NCBI GenBank assembly: GCA_964591225.1
Contig: CAZQAO010000004.1
Location: forward strand, 1 to 35,510
From: MGBC108787 sp964591225
Lineage (GTDB): Bacteria > Bacillota_I > Bacilli_A > RF39 > UBA660
Length of the DNA stretch: 35,510 nucleotides
Direction: 5' to 3'
Translations under genes and position numbers: made by a program
The notes under the pieces: generated by a model
Told to the model about the DNA's origin: nothing
The model's database searches: none
Seen by the model: the letters and a program-made list of their open reading frames with translations, nothing else
In this document: positions 1-7,558 of the stretch, in pieces
Layout of the letters: each line of letters begins with the position of its first letter
Numbering within the stretch: position 1 is the first letter of the stretch

Positions 1-39
1 TACTCTGTAATACTTTTTTTATTAATATCTCTAGTAAAA

Positions 40-94
40 ATTTTAATTCTCATTTAAAGATTTTAATTCTCATTTTTTGAGAATGACAATTCTC
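40..94. repeat. Iterated ATTCTC repeats
   Basis: A 16-base unit, ATTTTAATTCTCATTT, occurs exactly twice, at 40-55 and 60-75, one every 20 bp. It is followed by a small inverted repeat, GAGAAT (79-84) and ATTCTC (89-94), in which the last ATTCTC again runs into an ATTT after two bases. Regular spacing near helical phase suggests a protein-binding array, such as a repressor or recombinase arm sites. No cognate protein can be assigned. Apart from this array and the promoter-like sequences near 106-136 and 275-280, I see nothing else in positions 1-345. Confidence 0.45.
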
Positions 95-105
95 GCATTT
101 ATAGA

Positions 106-136
106 TTGAAAAATTTTCAATTTTATAGTTTATAAT
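106..136 (+). promoter_or_regulatory. Possible promoter
   Basis: TTGAAA at 106-111 and TATAAT at 131-136 resemble sigma-A -35 and -10 boxes, but the 19-bp spacing is longer than ideal. It lies just downstream of the ATTCTC repeats. The next gene starts 200 bp further on, so it would have a long leader. A second TATAAT at 275-280 lies closer to that gene but lacks a good -35 box. Confidence 0.3.
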
Positions 137-345
137 AAATATGTAATTAATATTTATCACATATATTATGATTATAAGTGTATAGTTGCATTTAAATGTA
201 AGAAAGCTGAGGTGTTAGGGCTAATCTGTAAAGAAACAATATTTATAATTTAGTGAAATACTAGTTCATTAGATTATAATAAAAATAGTTATGATTACTA
301 AAATTGAAAAAATAAATTATACTCATATAAAGGTAGGTGTAAAAT

Positions 346-663
346 ATGTATAATTATGATTTTAAAAAAAATCAAGAAACAATTATTACAGAAGTGCCTA
401 ATATAAATATAAAGATTGATAATAATTATTATCAAGTTAATTTTGTTTTAACTGAAAGAAATTTATTAGCATTTCATGATATTAACAATGGAAATCCTAT
501 TTGGGGTAGTGGAACGTATACAGTACCTGAATTATATGTCCTTTTTAAAGTCCCTATAAATAATATAAAATATGAAATTAAGGAAAATAACCTATATATA
601 ATAATTGATAATAAAAAAATTAATTGTTATAATTTTGATTTAAAAAAATTTTTAAGTCAATGA
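346..663 (+). CDS. Hypothetical protein, 105 aa
   Basis: I do not recognise this protein. It has no signal peptide or membrane segment, is rich in Asn, Ile, Lys and Tyr, and looks like a small soluble, probably beta-rich protein (alternating hydrophobic segments such as YIIIDNKKI). The ATG is preceded by an AAGGTAGGTG-type ribosome site at a plausible distance. It stands alone, with no gene in the 345 bases before it and no recognisable gene until the tRNA region after it. It lies left of the tRNA-Trp gene, so it may be host sequence rather than part of the conjugative element. That is inference from position only. Confidence 0.6.
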   Translation: MYNYDFKKNQETIITEVPNINIKIDNNYYQVNFVLTERNLLAFHDINNGNPIWGSGTYTVPELYVLFKVPINNIKYEIKENNLYIIIDNKKINCYNFDLKKFLSQ

Positions 664-781
664 TTTAATTATTTCAGTTTGAATTTAAAATGTATTTATA
701 TTATATTTTTTAAGAAAGGGTAAGGTGATAGAAAAAAATAAAGATAATTTATAACATGTATGTTTAGTTAAAGGAGGAATT

Positions 782-850
782 ATGAAAAATAACATGTTAT
801 TTAAAGTTGCACTAGTTGTACTTTTAATGTCAACTTTTATGATTAATTAG
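782..850 (+). CDS. 22-aa signal-peptide-like ORF
   Basis: A perfect AAGGAGG at 771-777 precedes an ATG at 782. The ORF reads 22 codons and then TAG. The product is a lysine-containing N-terminus followed by a long hydrophobic stretch (VALVVLLMS), like the first part of an exported protein, but it stops with no mature region. It may be the remnant of a truncated secreted-protein gene, or a genuine small hydrophobic peptide such as a signal or toxin peptide. The strong ribosome site supports translation. No function can be assigned. Confidence 0.35.
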   Translation: MKNNMLFKVALVVLLMSTFMIN

Positions 851-884
851 CATAAACTTCACTTAGATTATCATATGAAAATAA

Positions 885-913
885 TTGCTAAATGGTTAAG
901 GATTTGTTATAAT
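885..913 (+). promoter_or_regulatory. Strong sigma-A promoter of the tRNA-Trp locus
   Basis: TTGCTA (885-890), a spacer of exactly 17 bp, and TATAAT (908-913) with a TG one base before it (extended -10). The predicted start is near 920, about ten bases before the 5' end of a truncated tRNA-Trp. No terminator is visible before the intact tRNA-Trp at 1124, so this promoter probably also serves that gene. The hairpin at 1231-1261 would end the transcript. Confidence 0.6.
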
Positions 914-929
914 AATTTCGTTAAATTTT

Positions 930-969
930 AGGGGATTAGTTAAATGGTATAATAGGAGTCTCCAAAACA
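930..969 (+). pseudogene. Truncated tRNA-Trp, 5' half only
   Basis: The 40 bases 930-969 align without gaps to the first 40 bases of the intact tRNA-Trp at 1124, with 33 identical. They contain the acceptor strand AGGGGAT, a D-arm, and an anticodon loop CTCCAAA with anticodon CCA. After the loop the sequence no longer pairs with the 5' anticodon stem, and no T-arm or 3' acceptor strand follows. The gene is therefore broken at the anticodon arm. The final 12 bases, GTCTCCAAAACA (958-969), are exactly repeated in the intact gene at 1152-1163. It sits right behind a good promoter, as a functional tRNA gene once would have. Confidence 0.6.
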
Positions 970-1123
970 TTTAATGAACCCCAAACGAAGCATAGTAATT
1001 ATGGGAGGATGTGATTTGAACATAGGTTAAAACTGGCAATTTTACTGCCAATAGCGAAATTCAAAAATAAGTTTAAGTAAGACAAAGAAAACTTAAAATA
1101 AATGAATCAAAAAAAATATTTTT

Positions 1124-1197
1124 AAGGGATTAGTTTATTGGAAAAATAAGTGTCTCCAAAACACCTGAAGGGGGTTCGACTCCCTCATCCCTTGCCA
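1124..1197 (+). tRNA. tRNA-Trp (CCA anticodon)
   Basis: A complete cloverleaf can be drawn. Acceptor AAGGGAT pairs perfectly with ATCCCTT. The D-stem is GTTT/AAAT around a loop containing GG. The anticodon stem is AGTGT/ACACC with one A-C mismatch at its base. The loop CTCCAAA gives anticodon CCA at 1156-1158. The T-stem GGGGG/CCCTC encloses TTCGACT. The discriminator is G and CCA is encoded. It probably shares the promoter at 885-913 and is followed by a terminator at 1231-1261. The 3' end of a tRNA is a common attachment site for tyrosine integrases, and the conjugative element begins just after it, so this may be the left attachment site. Confidence 0.85.
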
Positions 1198-1205
1198 AGA
1201 ATACT

Positions 1206-1218
1206 AGGCTTAAAGCCT
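1206..1218. other. 13-bp palindrome after the tRNA
   Basis: AGGCTT-A-AAGCCT is a perfect palindrome around one central base, located between the tRNA 3' end and its terminator. With a one-base centre it cannot form a good hairpin, so a protein-binding site (for example a centromere-like, recombinase or repressor site) is more plausible. Nothing more can be said. Confidence 0.25.
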
Positions 1219-1230
1219 TTAAATACATAT

Positions 1231-1261
1231 GAGAATTGATTATATATCAGTTCTTTTTTTT
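1231..1261 (+). terminator. Intrinsic terminator after tRNA-Trp
   Basis: GAGAATTGAT (1231-1240) pairs with ATCAGTTCTT (1246-1255), allowing G-U pairs, around a five-base loop. An eight-T run at 1254-1261 follows. It separates the tRNA transcript from parA. Confidence 0.65.
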
Positions 1262-1281
1262 ATACCTTAAAAAGGATACAT

Positions 1282-1307
1282 AGCCATCTTATTTATATAG
1301 GGTGGCT
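1282..1307. promoter_or_regulatory. Inverted repeat in the parA leader
   Basis: AGCCATC (1282-1288) and GGTGGCT (1301-1307) can pair with one G-U. They lie 29 bases ahead of the parA start and just before its ribosome site. ParA-type operons are often autoregulated at such sites, so it could be an operator or a leader hairpin. No clear -35/-10 pair was found next to it. Confidence 0.25.
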
Positions 1308-1335
1308 GAATTTATATAGAAAGGAGGAAGAGAAG

Positions 1336-2160
1336 ATGTCACAGTGCAAAGTTATTGCAATAGCAAATCAAAAAGGAGGAGTTGGAAAAACTACTACAGC
1401 TTTTAATCTTGGTGTCGCATTAGCAAAAGAAGGTAAAAAAGTTTTATTAGTTGATACAGATCCCCAGGGAGATTTAACAACTTATGCAGGTATTTATGAG
1501 CAAGATAAACTAGCAGTTACTTTACCAGATTTAATGGAACAATCAATGAATGATGAGCCAATAAAAACAAAAGAGGCTATACTACACCATAAAGAAAATG
1601 TTGATTTAATTCCATCGAGTTTGGATTTATCAGCATTAGAAATGTCTTTAGTAAATGCAATGAGTAGAGAATATACGATGAGAAATTGTTTAGCAGAAGT
1701 AAAAAAGGACTATGACTATATTATTTTAGATTGTATGCCTAGTTTAGGAATGATAACAATAAATGCTCTAGCAAGTGCAGATAGTGTCATAATACCTGTT
1801 CAAAGTCAGTATTTTGCAGTGAAAGGTATGACTCAATTGTTAAAAACTATTTCAAAAGTAAGAAGACAAATAAATCCGGATTTAAAAATAGATGGAGCAT
1901 TACTTACATTGGTAGATAAAAGGACTAATTTATCAAAAGAAATAGAGAATGAAATAAAAGAGAATTATGGGAGTATCATAAAAGTTTATAATACAAAAAT
2001 ACCACTTGCTATAAAAACTGCTGAATCAACTTCAAGAGCTAAAAGTATATTTGCTTACGATAAAAATAACAAAGTGGCAGAGGCATATTCTTCGTTTGCA
2101 AAGGAGGTGCTGGAAGATGGCAAAGACCGAGTCCAAAATGCCACTACCAAAATTAGATGA
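1336..2160 (+). CDS. parA: ParA/Soj-type partition ATPase
   Basis: This is a 274-aa cytoplasmic ATPase of the ParA/MinD family. ParA forms an ATP-dependent gradient on DNA that moves ParB-bound DNA, securing inheritance of the element. The deviant Walker A motif KGGVGKTT is at residues 13-20, followed by the LLVDTDPQGDLT motif and the Walker B-like YIILDCMPS. Length and order of motifs are those of a chromosomal/ICE-type Soj without an N-terminal HTH. The ATG is eight bases after AAGGAGG (1321-1327). Its 3' end overlaps parB by 44 bp, so the two are translationally coupled. It is the first gene of the long rightward series. An inverted repeat in the leader may be its operator. Confidence 0.92.
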   Translation: MSQCKVIAIANQKGGVGKTTTAFNLGVALAKEGKKVLLVDTDPQGDLTTYAGIYEQDKLAVTLPDLMEQSMNDEPIKTKEAILHHKENVDLIPSSLDLSALEMSLVNAMSREYTMRNCLAEVKKDYDYIILDCMPSLGMITINALASADSVIIPVQSQYFAVKGMTQLLKTISKVRRQINPDLKIDGALLTLVDKRTNLSKEIENEIKENYGSIIKVYNTKIPLAIKTAESTSRAKSIFAYDKNNKVAEAYSSFAKEVLEDGKDRVQNATTKIR

Positions 2161-3061
2161 TCTTTTTACAACCGAAGAAGAAAGAGGTACTGCTAAACTG
2201 GAAAAAGTTGTTGAGATAAGTATAAAAGATATAGATGACTTTCCGAATCACCCTTTTAAAGTGATAGAGAACGAAGATATGTATAATATGCGAGATAGCA
2301 TCATAGAAAACGGAATATTAGTACCAGTATTAGTTAGACCAAAATCCAATGGAAGATATGAAATGGTATCAGGACATAGAAGAAAGTACGCTAGTAAATT
2401 AGCGAATATTGAAACTATACCCTGTATCGTGAGAGATTTATCCGATGATGAAGCCATAATTATAATGGTAGATAGTAACTTGCAAAGAGAAGAAGTGCTA
2501 CCAAGTGAAAAAGCATTTGCCTATAAAATGAAATTAGAAGCAATAAGTCATCAAGGAAAGCGAAATGATTTAACTTCGTCGCAACTTGCGACAAAGTTAG
2601 ATACAGCTACAATAATAGGGAAAGAAAATAGAGATAGCAGAGATACGGTATATAGATATATAAGATTAACTGAATTAATACCTGAGTTATTAGACATGGT
2701 AGATGAAAAACAAATTGCTTTTTTACCAGCAGTAGAACTATCTTATCTTAAAGAAAATGAACAATACTCATTATTAGATTCTATTGAATATAATGATGCT
2801 ACACCATCGCTTTCACAAGCAATTGTTTTAAAAAAGTTGAGCCAAGAAAGAAACCTTGATGAAGATAAAATTGATGATATTTTATCCCAGGAAAAACCTA
2901 ATCAAATTCCAAAACTAAAAGTGAGTATGAATAGATTAAGTAATATACTCCCATCTACTTTAAAAAATGATAAAGAACGGGAAGATTATGTCATTAAAGC
3001 AGTTGAATGGTATGATAAGTACCAAAAGAAAATAAAGGCTCTAAATACAAAAGAGCGATAA
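2117..3061 (+). CDS. parB: ParB/RepB/Spo0J partition protein
   Basis: This 314-aa protein is the DNA-binding partner of ParA. ParB-family proteins bind a centromere (parS) and spread as CTP-dependent clamps. The N-terminal ParB domain carries VLVRP and GHRRKYAS (residues 86-93, the arginine-rich CTP-binding box), then NLQREE and LPSEKAFAYK, followed by an HTH region (SSQLATKL, DTVYRYIRL). I chose the ATG at 2117 because it lies nine bases after a perfect AAGGAGG (2101-2107). An upstream in-frame ATG at 2051 lacks a site and would overlap parA much further. No classical parS was recognised, so the binding site is unknown. The C-terminus ends in KER, a tail shared with several other genes here. 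Confidence 0.88.
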   Translation: MAKTESKMPLPKLDDLFTTEEERGTAKLEKVVEISIKDIDDFPNHPFKVIENEDMYNMRDSIIENGILVPVLVRPKSNGRYEMVSGHRRKYASKLANIETIPCIVRDLSDDEAIIIMVDSNLQREEVLPSEKAFAYKMKLEAISHQGKRNDLTSSQLATKLDTATIIGKENRDSRDTVYRYIRLTELIPELLDMVDEKQIAFLPAVELSYLKENEQYSLLDSIEYNDATPSLSQAIVLKKLSQERNLDEDKIDDILSQEKPNQIPKLKVSMNRLSNILPSTLKNDKEREDYVIKAVEWYDKYQKKIKALNTKER

Positions 3062-3212
3062 AAGGGAGTATGTTTCTAAAAAATCCCTCCTTACAATCTA
3101 CCCTTAAAAATACTAACTATTATTACTAACTGAAAAAAATATATTTATACAAATGCAATAAATAGAAATTTAGTATATAATAACATCAACAAAAAACGAA
3201 AGGAAAGATCGT

Positions 3213-3899
3213 ATGAAAAAGATATGTATTTGGGTAAGTGTACTAGTAAGTATTTTAATTTCAGTAGGAGGAGTTGTTTTTTTTCTAAATAGGCAAGAAA
3301 AGGAAAAATTAGAACAAGTTAATGTAGATGAGAAGATAGTAGAAGAAGAAAAAGAAGATTTGCAAGAAGAAATTAAAGATAACTTTGCTGAAAGTGATGA
3401 AGTACAGGAAAAGGTAGATGAGGAAGAAAAAGAACAAACTGAAGTAAAATCAGATCCTACGCCACAACAAAAGGATATTTCTTCGGTAAGTAAACCAAAA
3501 GAAAAAGAAGAAAATCAATCAAATAATAGTGTTCCAACAGAAGTAAAAGAAGAAAAACAGGAACTTGAACAACCTACTGAACAAAGTTCTAATAATAAAG
3601 ACACTCAAACACCACAAAGTGAAGTAAGCACAAAGTTTTATGAATCAATAACAGGAGGGAGAAAAGAATTTTCTTCAGAAAGTGAGGCATTTGCTCGAGG
3701 ATTAGAAATCCAAAATAGAGAATTAGATTATGTTATAGACTATAACGAACAACATCCAGATACACCAATACAACCAGATATAAATTATTTTAGAGTGTAC
3801 CCATCTTTTATAGATGAAAATGGACACTATTGGTATTATTTGCATTTCTTTTGTCAAAGTGGAGAGGGAAATGATGAATATTTAAAAAATAGGTTTTAA
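3213..3899 (+). CDS. Membrane-anchored Glu/Lys-rich protein
   Basis: A 228-aa protein that I cannot assign to a family. An N-terminal hydrophobic segment (about residues 5-25, WVSVLVSILISVGGVVFFL) would anchor it. It is followed by about 110 residues of highly charged, Gln/Glu/Lys/Pro-rich low-complexity sequence, likely an extended stalk. The compact C-terminal domain of about 90 residues is rich in Tyr and Phe (for example YWYYLHFFC). The topology suggests a stalked domain outside the membrane. It sits between parAB and the adhesin, has about 150 bases of upstream spacer with a TATAAT at 3176-3181, and its stop codon is built into a terminator, so it may be a separate transcription unit. 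A role at the cell surface during mating is only a guess. Confidence 0.75.
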   Translation: MKKICIWVSVLVSILISVGGVVFFLNRQEKEKLEQVNVDEKIVEEEKEDLQEEIKDNFAESDEVQEKVDEEEKEQTEVKSDPTPQQKDISSVSKPKEKEENQSNNSVPTEVKEEKQELEQPTEQSSNNKDTQTPQSEVSTKFYESITGGRKEFSSESEAFARGLEIQNRELDYVIDYNEQHPDTPIQPDINYFRVYPSFIDENGHYWYYLHFFCQSGEGNDEYLKNRF

Positions 3900-3925
3900 T
3901 GGCTCAATGTTAGAGTCATTTTTTT
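3899..3925 (+). terminator. Intrinsic terminator
   Basis: ATGGCTC (3899-3905) pairs with GAGTCAT (3913-3919) with one G-U pair and a seven-base loop, followed by a T run to 3925. It starts at the last base of the preceding stop codon. Confidence 0.65.
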
Positions 3926-3958
3926 AATTAAAATTTTAGAAAGAAAGGAAAGAGAAAA

Positions 3959-6691
3959 ATGAAAAAAATAAGTTCGTACCTAGTAGTAATGCTAGGTTTT
4001 TTAATTGGAATTATTATTAATGTCCAACCAGTAAAAGCAGCAACATTAGTAACAACACATTCAGATTATTTTTTTAATAGATCTAAAGCAGATGGAAGTG
4101 ATCCTCATTCATGGAATTGGGATATTTATGATATGGATGGAGAAGTTTCATATTGCATAGAGCCAAATGTTCATGAGGGAACAATTTATAATCCTGGAAC
4201 ATGGGAAGAAACTGAATTACCAAATGAAATAAAAGAAAGATTATTATTAATTGGTTATTATGGATATACCTATCCAGGACATCAAACATTAAAGTATCGT
4301 GCAGCGACACAAGGTATGATATGGGATATTATAGTTGGTGGTGGAGCCAATACAACTTATTCTACTGAAAGATGGGGTGCAGGAACACCTTTTGATGTAT
4401 CAGCAGAAAAAGCAGAAATAAATAGGTTAATTGACCATCACTATGATAGACCATCATTTAATGGCCAATCCTATAAAGTACAAAAAGGAGAGACATTAAC
4501 GTTAACTGATACTAATAATGTTTTAGACCAGTTTGATATTAATGTTAGTGGGGCAGAATATAGTGTTGAAGGTAATAAATTAACTATAACCCCAACAGCA
4601 AGTGAAGGGATAGATATATCTTTTATTAAAAAAACACCTTATTCATCTGCTTATAAATTATTTATAGGCAATGAATTTCAAAATATGTTAGTGCCAGGAA
4701 CAACTGATCCAGTTATTGCAAAAGTAAGTGTTAATAGTTATGGCTCATCAGTTGAGGGACATAAGAAAGATAGTGAAACCGGAACTGCTCAAGGACAAGC
4801 AACTTTAGAAGGAGCAGAGTATGGTATTTATGAAACTGCAACCGGAAAATTAGTTACAACAGTAGTAACTGATGAAAATGGTTATTTTAAAAGTGATCCT
4901 GTACTAGAATCAAAAGATTATTATTTACAAGAAATAGAACCTAGTGAAGGTTATTATTTAGATAAAACTCGCTATAATATAGACGTAAGAGGGAAAGAAT
5001 CAGTAACAGTAGATGTAGTAGAAAAAGTAATTAAAAATTATATTTCTATTTTAAAACAATATGAACACGTTGATGGCGAAACTAAGTTTTTAAATGCTGA
5101 AGAAGGTATTACGTTTGAAATATATTATCCCAATGGCGATAAGTATGGTGAAATAACAACCGATGAAAATGGGTATGCAACAATTAACTTACCTTACGGA
5201 GTATGGAGATTTCATCAAGTAAATACCACGTCAGGTTATGAGAAAGTTTATGATTTTTATATAACTGTTAGCGAAACAAGTTCCAAGGAACAATATTATA
5301 ATATTTTAAATAATGCTTTAAGTTCCTATTTACAAGTAGTTAAAGTAGATGAAGAAACAGGAAAAACTATTGCTATAGCAGACACAACCTTTAAAATATT
5401 AAATACAGATACGAGCCAATATGTAAGCCAATATGTAGGTGGAAAGGTAATTAGTGAATTTAAGACAGATAAAGATGGAATTTTAGTAACTCCATTAAAA
5501 TTAGAAGCAGGCAATTATAAACTAATAGAAGTATCTAGTCCAAAAGGTTATTTAATAGATAAAAAGGGAATAAATTTTACTATTGGCAATGATACCCATT
5601 ATAATTACACCACATATGGAGCATTTATTACAGTAACTTACAAAAACACTCCTATAAAAGGACAATTAGAAATTCGTAAAGAAGGCGAAGTTTTTGCTAT
5701 TGAGGATGGCAATTTTATTTATAAAAAGAAGAAGTTGAGTGGAGTAACTTTTGAAATTTATGCAGCAGAAGATATTTTATCAAGCGATGGCAATTATTTA
5801 TATTATAATAAAGGAGATTTAGTAGAAACCATCACTACCAATAAAGATGGCTATGCAATATCTAAAAAATTACCACTTGGTAAATATTATTTTGTTGAAG
5901 TAAAAACACAAGATGAATATGTACTTGACGATCAAAAACACTATTTTACTTTAAAAGAAGTAGATGATGAAACTGCTATTGTTTATGAATCATATAGTGC
6001 ATTAAATTATCTTAAAAAAGGAACTCTTGAATTCTCTAAAAAAGATTTAGTAAATGGTGATGCTATTCCAAATACGGTTATTGAAGTTTATACTGAAAAG
6101 GATGAATTAATCTTCACAGGAACTACTGATGAAAATGGAAAAGTTACTATTCCTAAATTAAAGGTTGGAAAATATTATATTGTTGAAAAAGAGGCTGCAA
6201 CAGGTTATGTCATTACAACCGAAAAAGTATATTTTGAAATTAAGGAAAATGGCGAAATTGTTAAGGCAGAAATGACAAACAAACCTATAACAGGAACACT
6301 AGAATTTACAAAAACTGATGTAAGTACAGGAGATCCATTACCAAATACTTTAATAGAAATTTATAATGAAAAAGATGAGTTAATTTTTAGTGGTCGAACT
6401 GATGAAAATGGTAAAATCACTATTCCTGAATTACGATATGGTAAATACTATATTGTAGAAAAGGAAGCACCGGAAGGATACACTATCAATCCAGAAAGAA
6501 TGTACTTTGAAATTCTGGAAGATGGAGAAGTAGTAAAAGCAACAATGACAGATGAGCAAATAAAAATTGAAGTACCAAACACTGACCTTACTGATTCTCA
6601 TTTAATTGAAATTGTTGGATCACTAATGATATTAGGAGGAATAGGAGTAGTTGCCTATGTTAAAAAGAAAAAATCTAGTAAAAAAGACTAA
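3959..6691 (+). CDS. Thioester/SpaA-type wall-anchored adhesin
   Basis: A 910-aa surface protein. A signal peptide ends near residue 28 (VKA-A). The N-terminal domain has the marks of a thioester adhesin domain: Cys66 in SYCIEP and Gln118 in ATQGMIW, the pair that forms the internal Cys-Gln thioester used for covalent attachment in Gram-positive adhesins. Six Cna-B/SpaA-like beta domains follow from about residue 260, each with a lysine near its start and a Glu late in it (for example YYIVEKEA), as needed for isopeptide bonds. The C-terminus has a sortase signal: VPNTD near residue 872, a hydrophobic span, then KKKKSSKKD. A sortase gene overlaps its 3' end. It probably attaches the donor cell to partners or surfaces. 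The thioester chemistry and the ligand are inferred. Confidence 0.85.
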   Translation: MKKISSYLVVMLGFLIGIIINVQPVKAATLVTTHSDYFFNRSKADGSDPHSWNWDIYDMDGEVSYCIEPNVHEGTIYNPGTWEETELPNEIKERLLLIGYYGYTYPGHQTLKYRAATQGMIWDIIVGGGANTTYSTERWGAGTPFDVSAEKAEINRLIDHHYDRPSFNGQSYKVQKGETLTLTDTNNVLDQFDINVSGAEYSVEGNKLTITPTASEGIDISFIKKTPYSSAYKLFIGNEFQNMLVPGTTDPVIAKVSVNSYGSSVEGHKKDSETGTAQGQATLEGAEYGIYETATGKLVTTVVTDENGYFKSDPVLESKDYYLQEIEPSEGYYLDKTRYNIDVRGKESVTVDVVEKVIKNYISILKQYEHVDGETKFLNAEEGITFEIYYPNGDKYGEITTDENGYATINLPYGVWRFHQVNTTSGYEKVYDFYITVSETSSKEQYYNILNNALSSYLQVVKVDEETGKTIAIADTTFKILNTDTSQYVSQYVGGKVISEFKTDKDGILVTPLKLEAGNYKLIEVSSPKGYLIDKKGINFTIGNDTHYNYTTYGAFITVTYKNTPIKGQLEIRKEGEVFAIEDGNFIYKKKKLSGVTFEIYAAEDILSSDGNYLYYNKGDLVETITTNKDGYAISKKLPLGKYYFVEVKTQDEYVLDDQKHYFTLKEVDDETAIVYESYSALNYLKKGTLEFSKKDLVNGDAIPNTVIEVYTEKDELIFTGTTDENGKVTIPKLKVGKYYIVEKEAATGYVITTEKVYFEIKENGEIVKAEMTNKPITGTLEFTKTDVSTGDPLPNTLIEIYNEKDELIFSGRTDENGKITIPELRYGKYYIVEKEAPEGYTINPERMYFEILEDGEVVKATMTDEQIKIEVPNTDLTDSHLIEIVGSLMILGGIGVVAYVKKKKSSKKD
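6020..6565 (+). repeat. Two tandem 273-bp SpaA-domain repeats
   Basis: The last two Cna-B domains of the adhesin are near copies, 91 codons each (about 6020-6292 and 6293-6565). They share GTLEF, PNT.IE.Y, EKDELIF, TDENGK and GKYYIVEKEA at the same spacing. This is recent tandem duplication, or gene conversion, inside the stalk, a known way for such adhesins to change length. Confidence 0.75.
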
Positions 6692-7316
6692 TAAAAATGT
6701 TAGAAAGAGTCAACTAATTGTAGCTGGCTCTTTACTAATTATTGTCGGTATAGGAATTATAGGTGGTAAATATCTATATAACTATATACAAGAAAAAAAC
6801 GAAGAAAAGTTAATAGATGATTTTTTTGAAGAACAAGAAGATATTATAGATAACGATTCAAATCAACAAGGAAAAATAAGTGAAGAAGAAAAACCTAAAT
6901 TTACCAAAACAAAAATAGATTATTTTGCCGTAATTAAAATTCCAAAAATAGGACTAGAAAAAGGGTTAGCTCCAAAAGGTAGTTACTATAATAATGTCAA
7001 TAGAAATATTTATGTTCTAAAAGAATCTGATATGCCAGATAAAGACAAAGGAAATGTTATTCTTGCCGGACATTCTGGTAATGGAAGAACATCTTATTTT
7101 AAAAACTTATATAAGTTAGGAAATGGAGATGAAGTAAGTATTTTCTATAATGGTTATGAGTATAAGTACAAAGTCGTAAATCATTATGATATTGAAAAAA
7201 ATGGTACAGCCAATATTGTTAGAAATGTAGAAAAAAACACATTAACTTTAATAACTTGTCGACACAATACAAATAATCAGATAGTTTATATTTGTGAATT
7301 AGTAGAAAAAATATAG
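6657..7316 (+). CDS. Sortase (transpeptidase) for the adjacent adhesin
   Basis: A 219-aa membrane-bound sortase. There is one N-terminal membrane segment (about residues 18-42), a charged linker, and a sortase beta-barrel with catalytic His139 (AGHSG) and Cys201 (LITCRHN). Sortases cut the sorting motif and link the protein to the cell wall. The overlap with the adhesin gene implies the VPNTD motif is its substrate. The third catalytic residue, an Arg usually found six to ten residues after the Cys, is not in its usual place. Gln208 lies there (NNQIVYIC), and the only nearby Arg is Arg202, next to the Cys. The ATG at 6657 lies nine bases after AGGAG (6643-6647). A TTG six bases upstream is a weaker alternative. 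Confidence 0.85.
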   Translation: MLKRKNLVKKTNKNVRKSQLIVAGSLLIIVGIGIIGGKYLYNYIQEKNEEKLIDDFFEEQEDIIDNDSNQQGKISEEEKPKFTKTKIDYFAVIKIPKIGLEKGLAPKGSYYNNVNRNIYVLKESDMPDKDKGNVILAGHSGNGRTSYFKNLYKLGNGDEVSIFYNGYEYKYKVVNHYDIEKNGTANIVRNVEKNTLTLITCRHNTNNQIVYICELVEKI

Positions 7317-7327
7317 GAGGGATATAC

Positions 7328-7558
7328 TTGGAAACAAAATATAATTTTAGTCAAATCACAAAATTATTAGAAAAAATATTTAAGGCAGGATATAAAGATG
7401 AAAAAAGTATTCTTGCTATACAATTAGATGATTTAGAGAAGATACCAGAATTATCTTCTATTGATATAACTATTATTATTGAACTCAAGAAAGCAATTAA
7501 ATCAAAAAAGATTATTGCTTTTTTAAGTGGATATAAAGAGAAAGGAAATGAGAAATGA
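7328..7558 (+). CDS. Hypothetical protein, 76 aa, TTG start
   Basis: I do not recognise this small soluble, lysine-rich protein. It appears to be all helical, with hydrophobic heptads such as FSQITKLLEKIF and ITIIIELKKAI. The start is a TTG at 7328, six bases after a strong AGGAGGG (7315-7321). No ATG fits the site. It begins 11 bases after the sortase stop and its own stop overlaps the next ATG, so it is part of the operon. Some Tn1549-type elements carry small unnamed genes at this place. Confidence 0.65.
   Translation: METKYNFSQITKLLEKIFKAGYKDEKSILAIQLDDLEKIPELSSIDITIIIELKKAIKSKKIIAFLSGYKEKGNEK

Noticed and set aside
930..1197. Group I intron in a single tRNA-Trp gene
   Set aside because: The second copy carries its own full 5' half and forms a complete cloverleaf, so this is a half gene plus a whole gene, not two exons.
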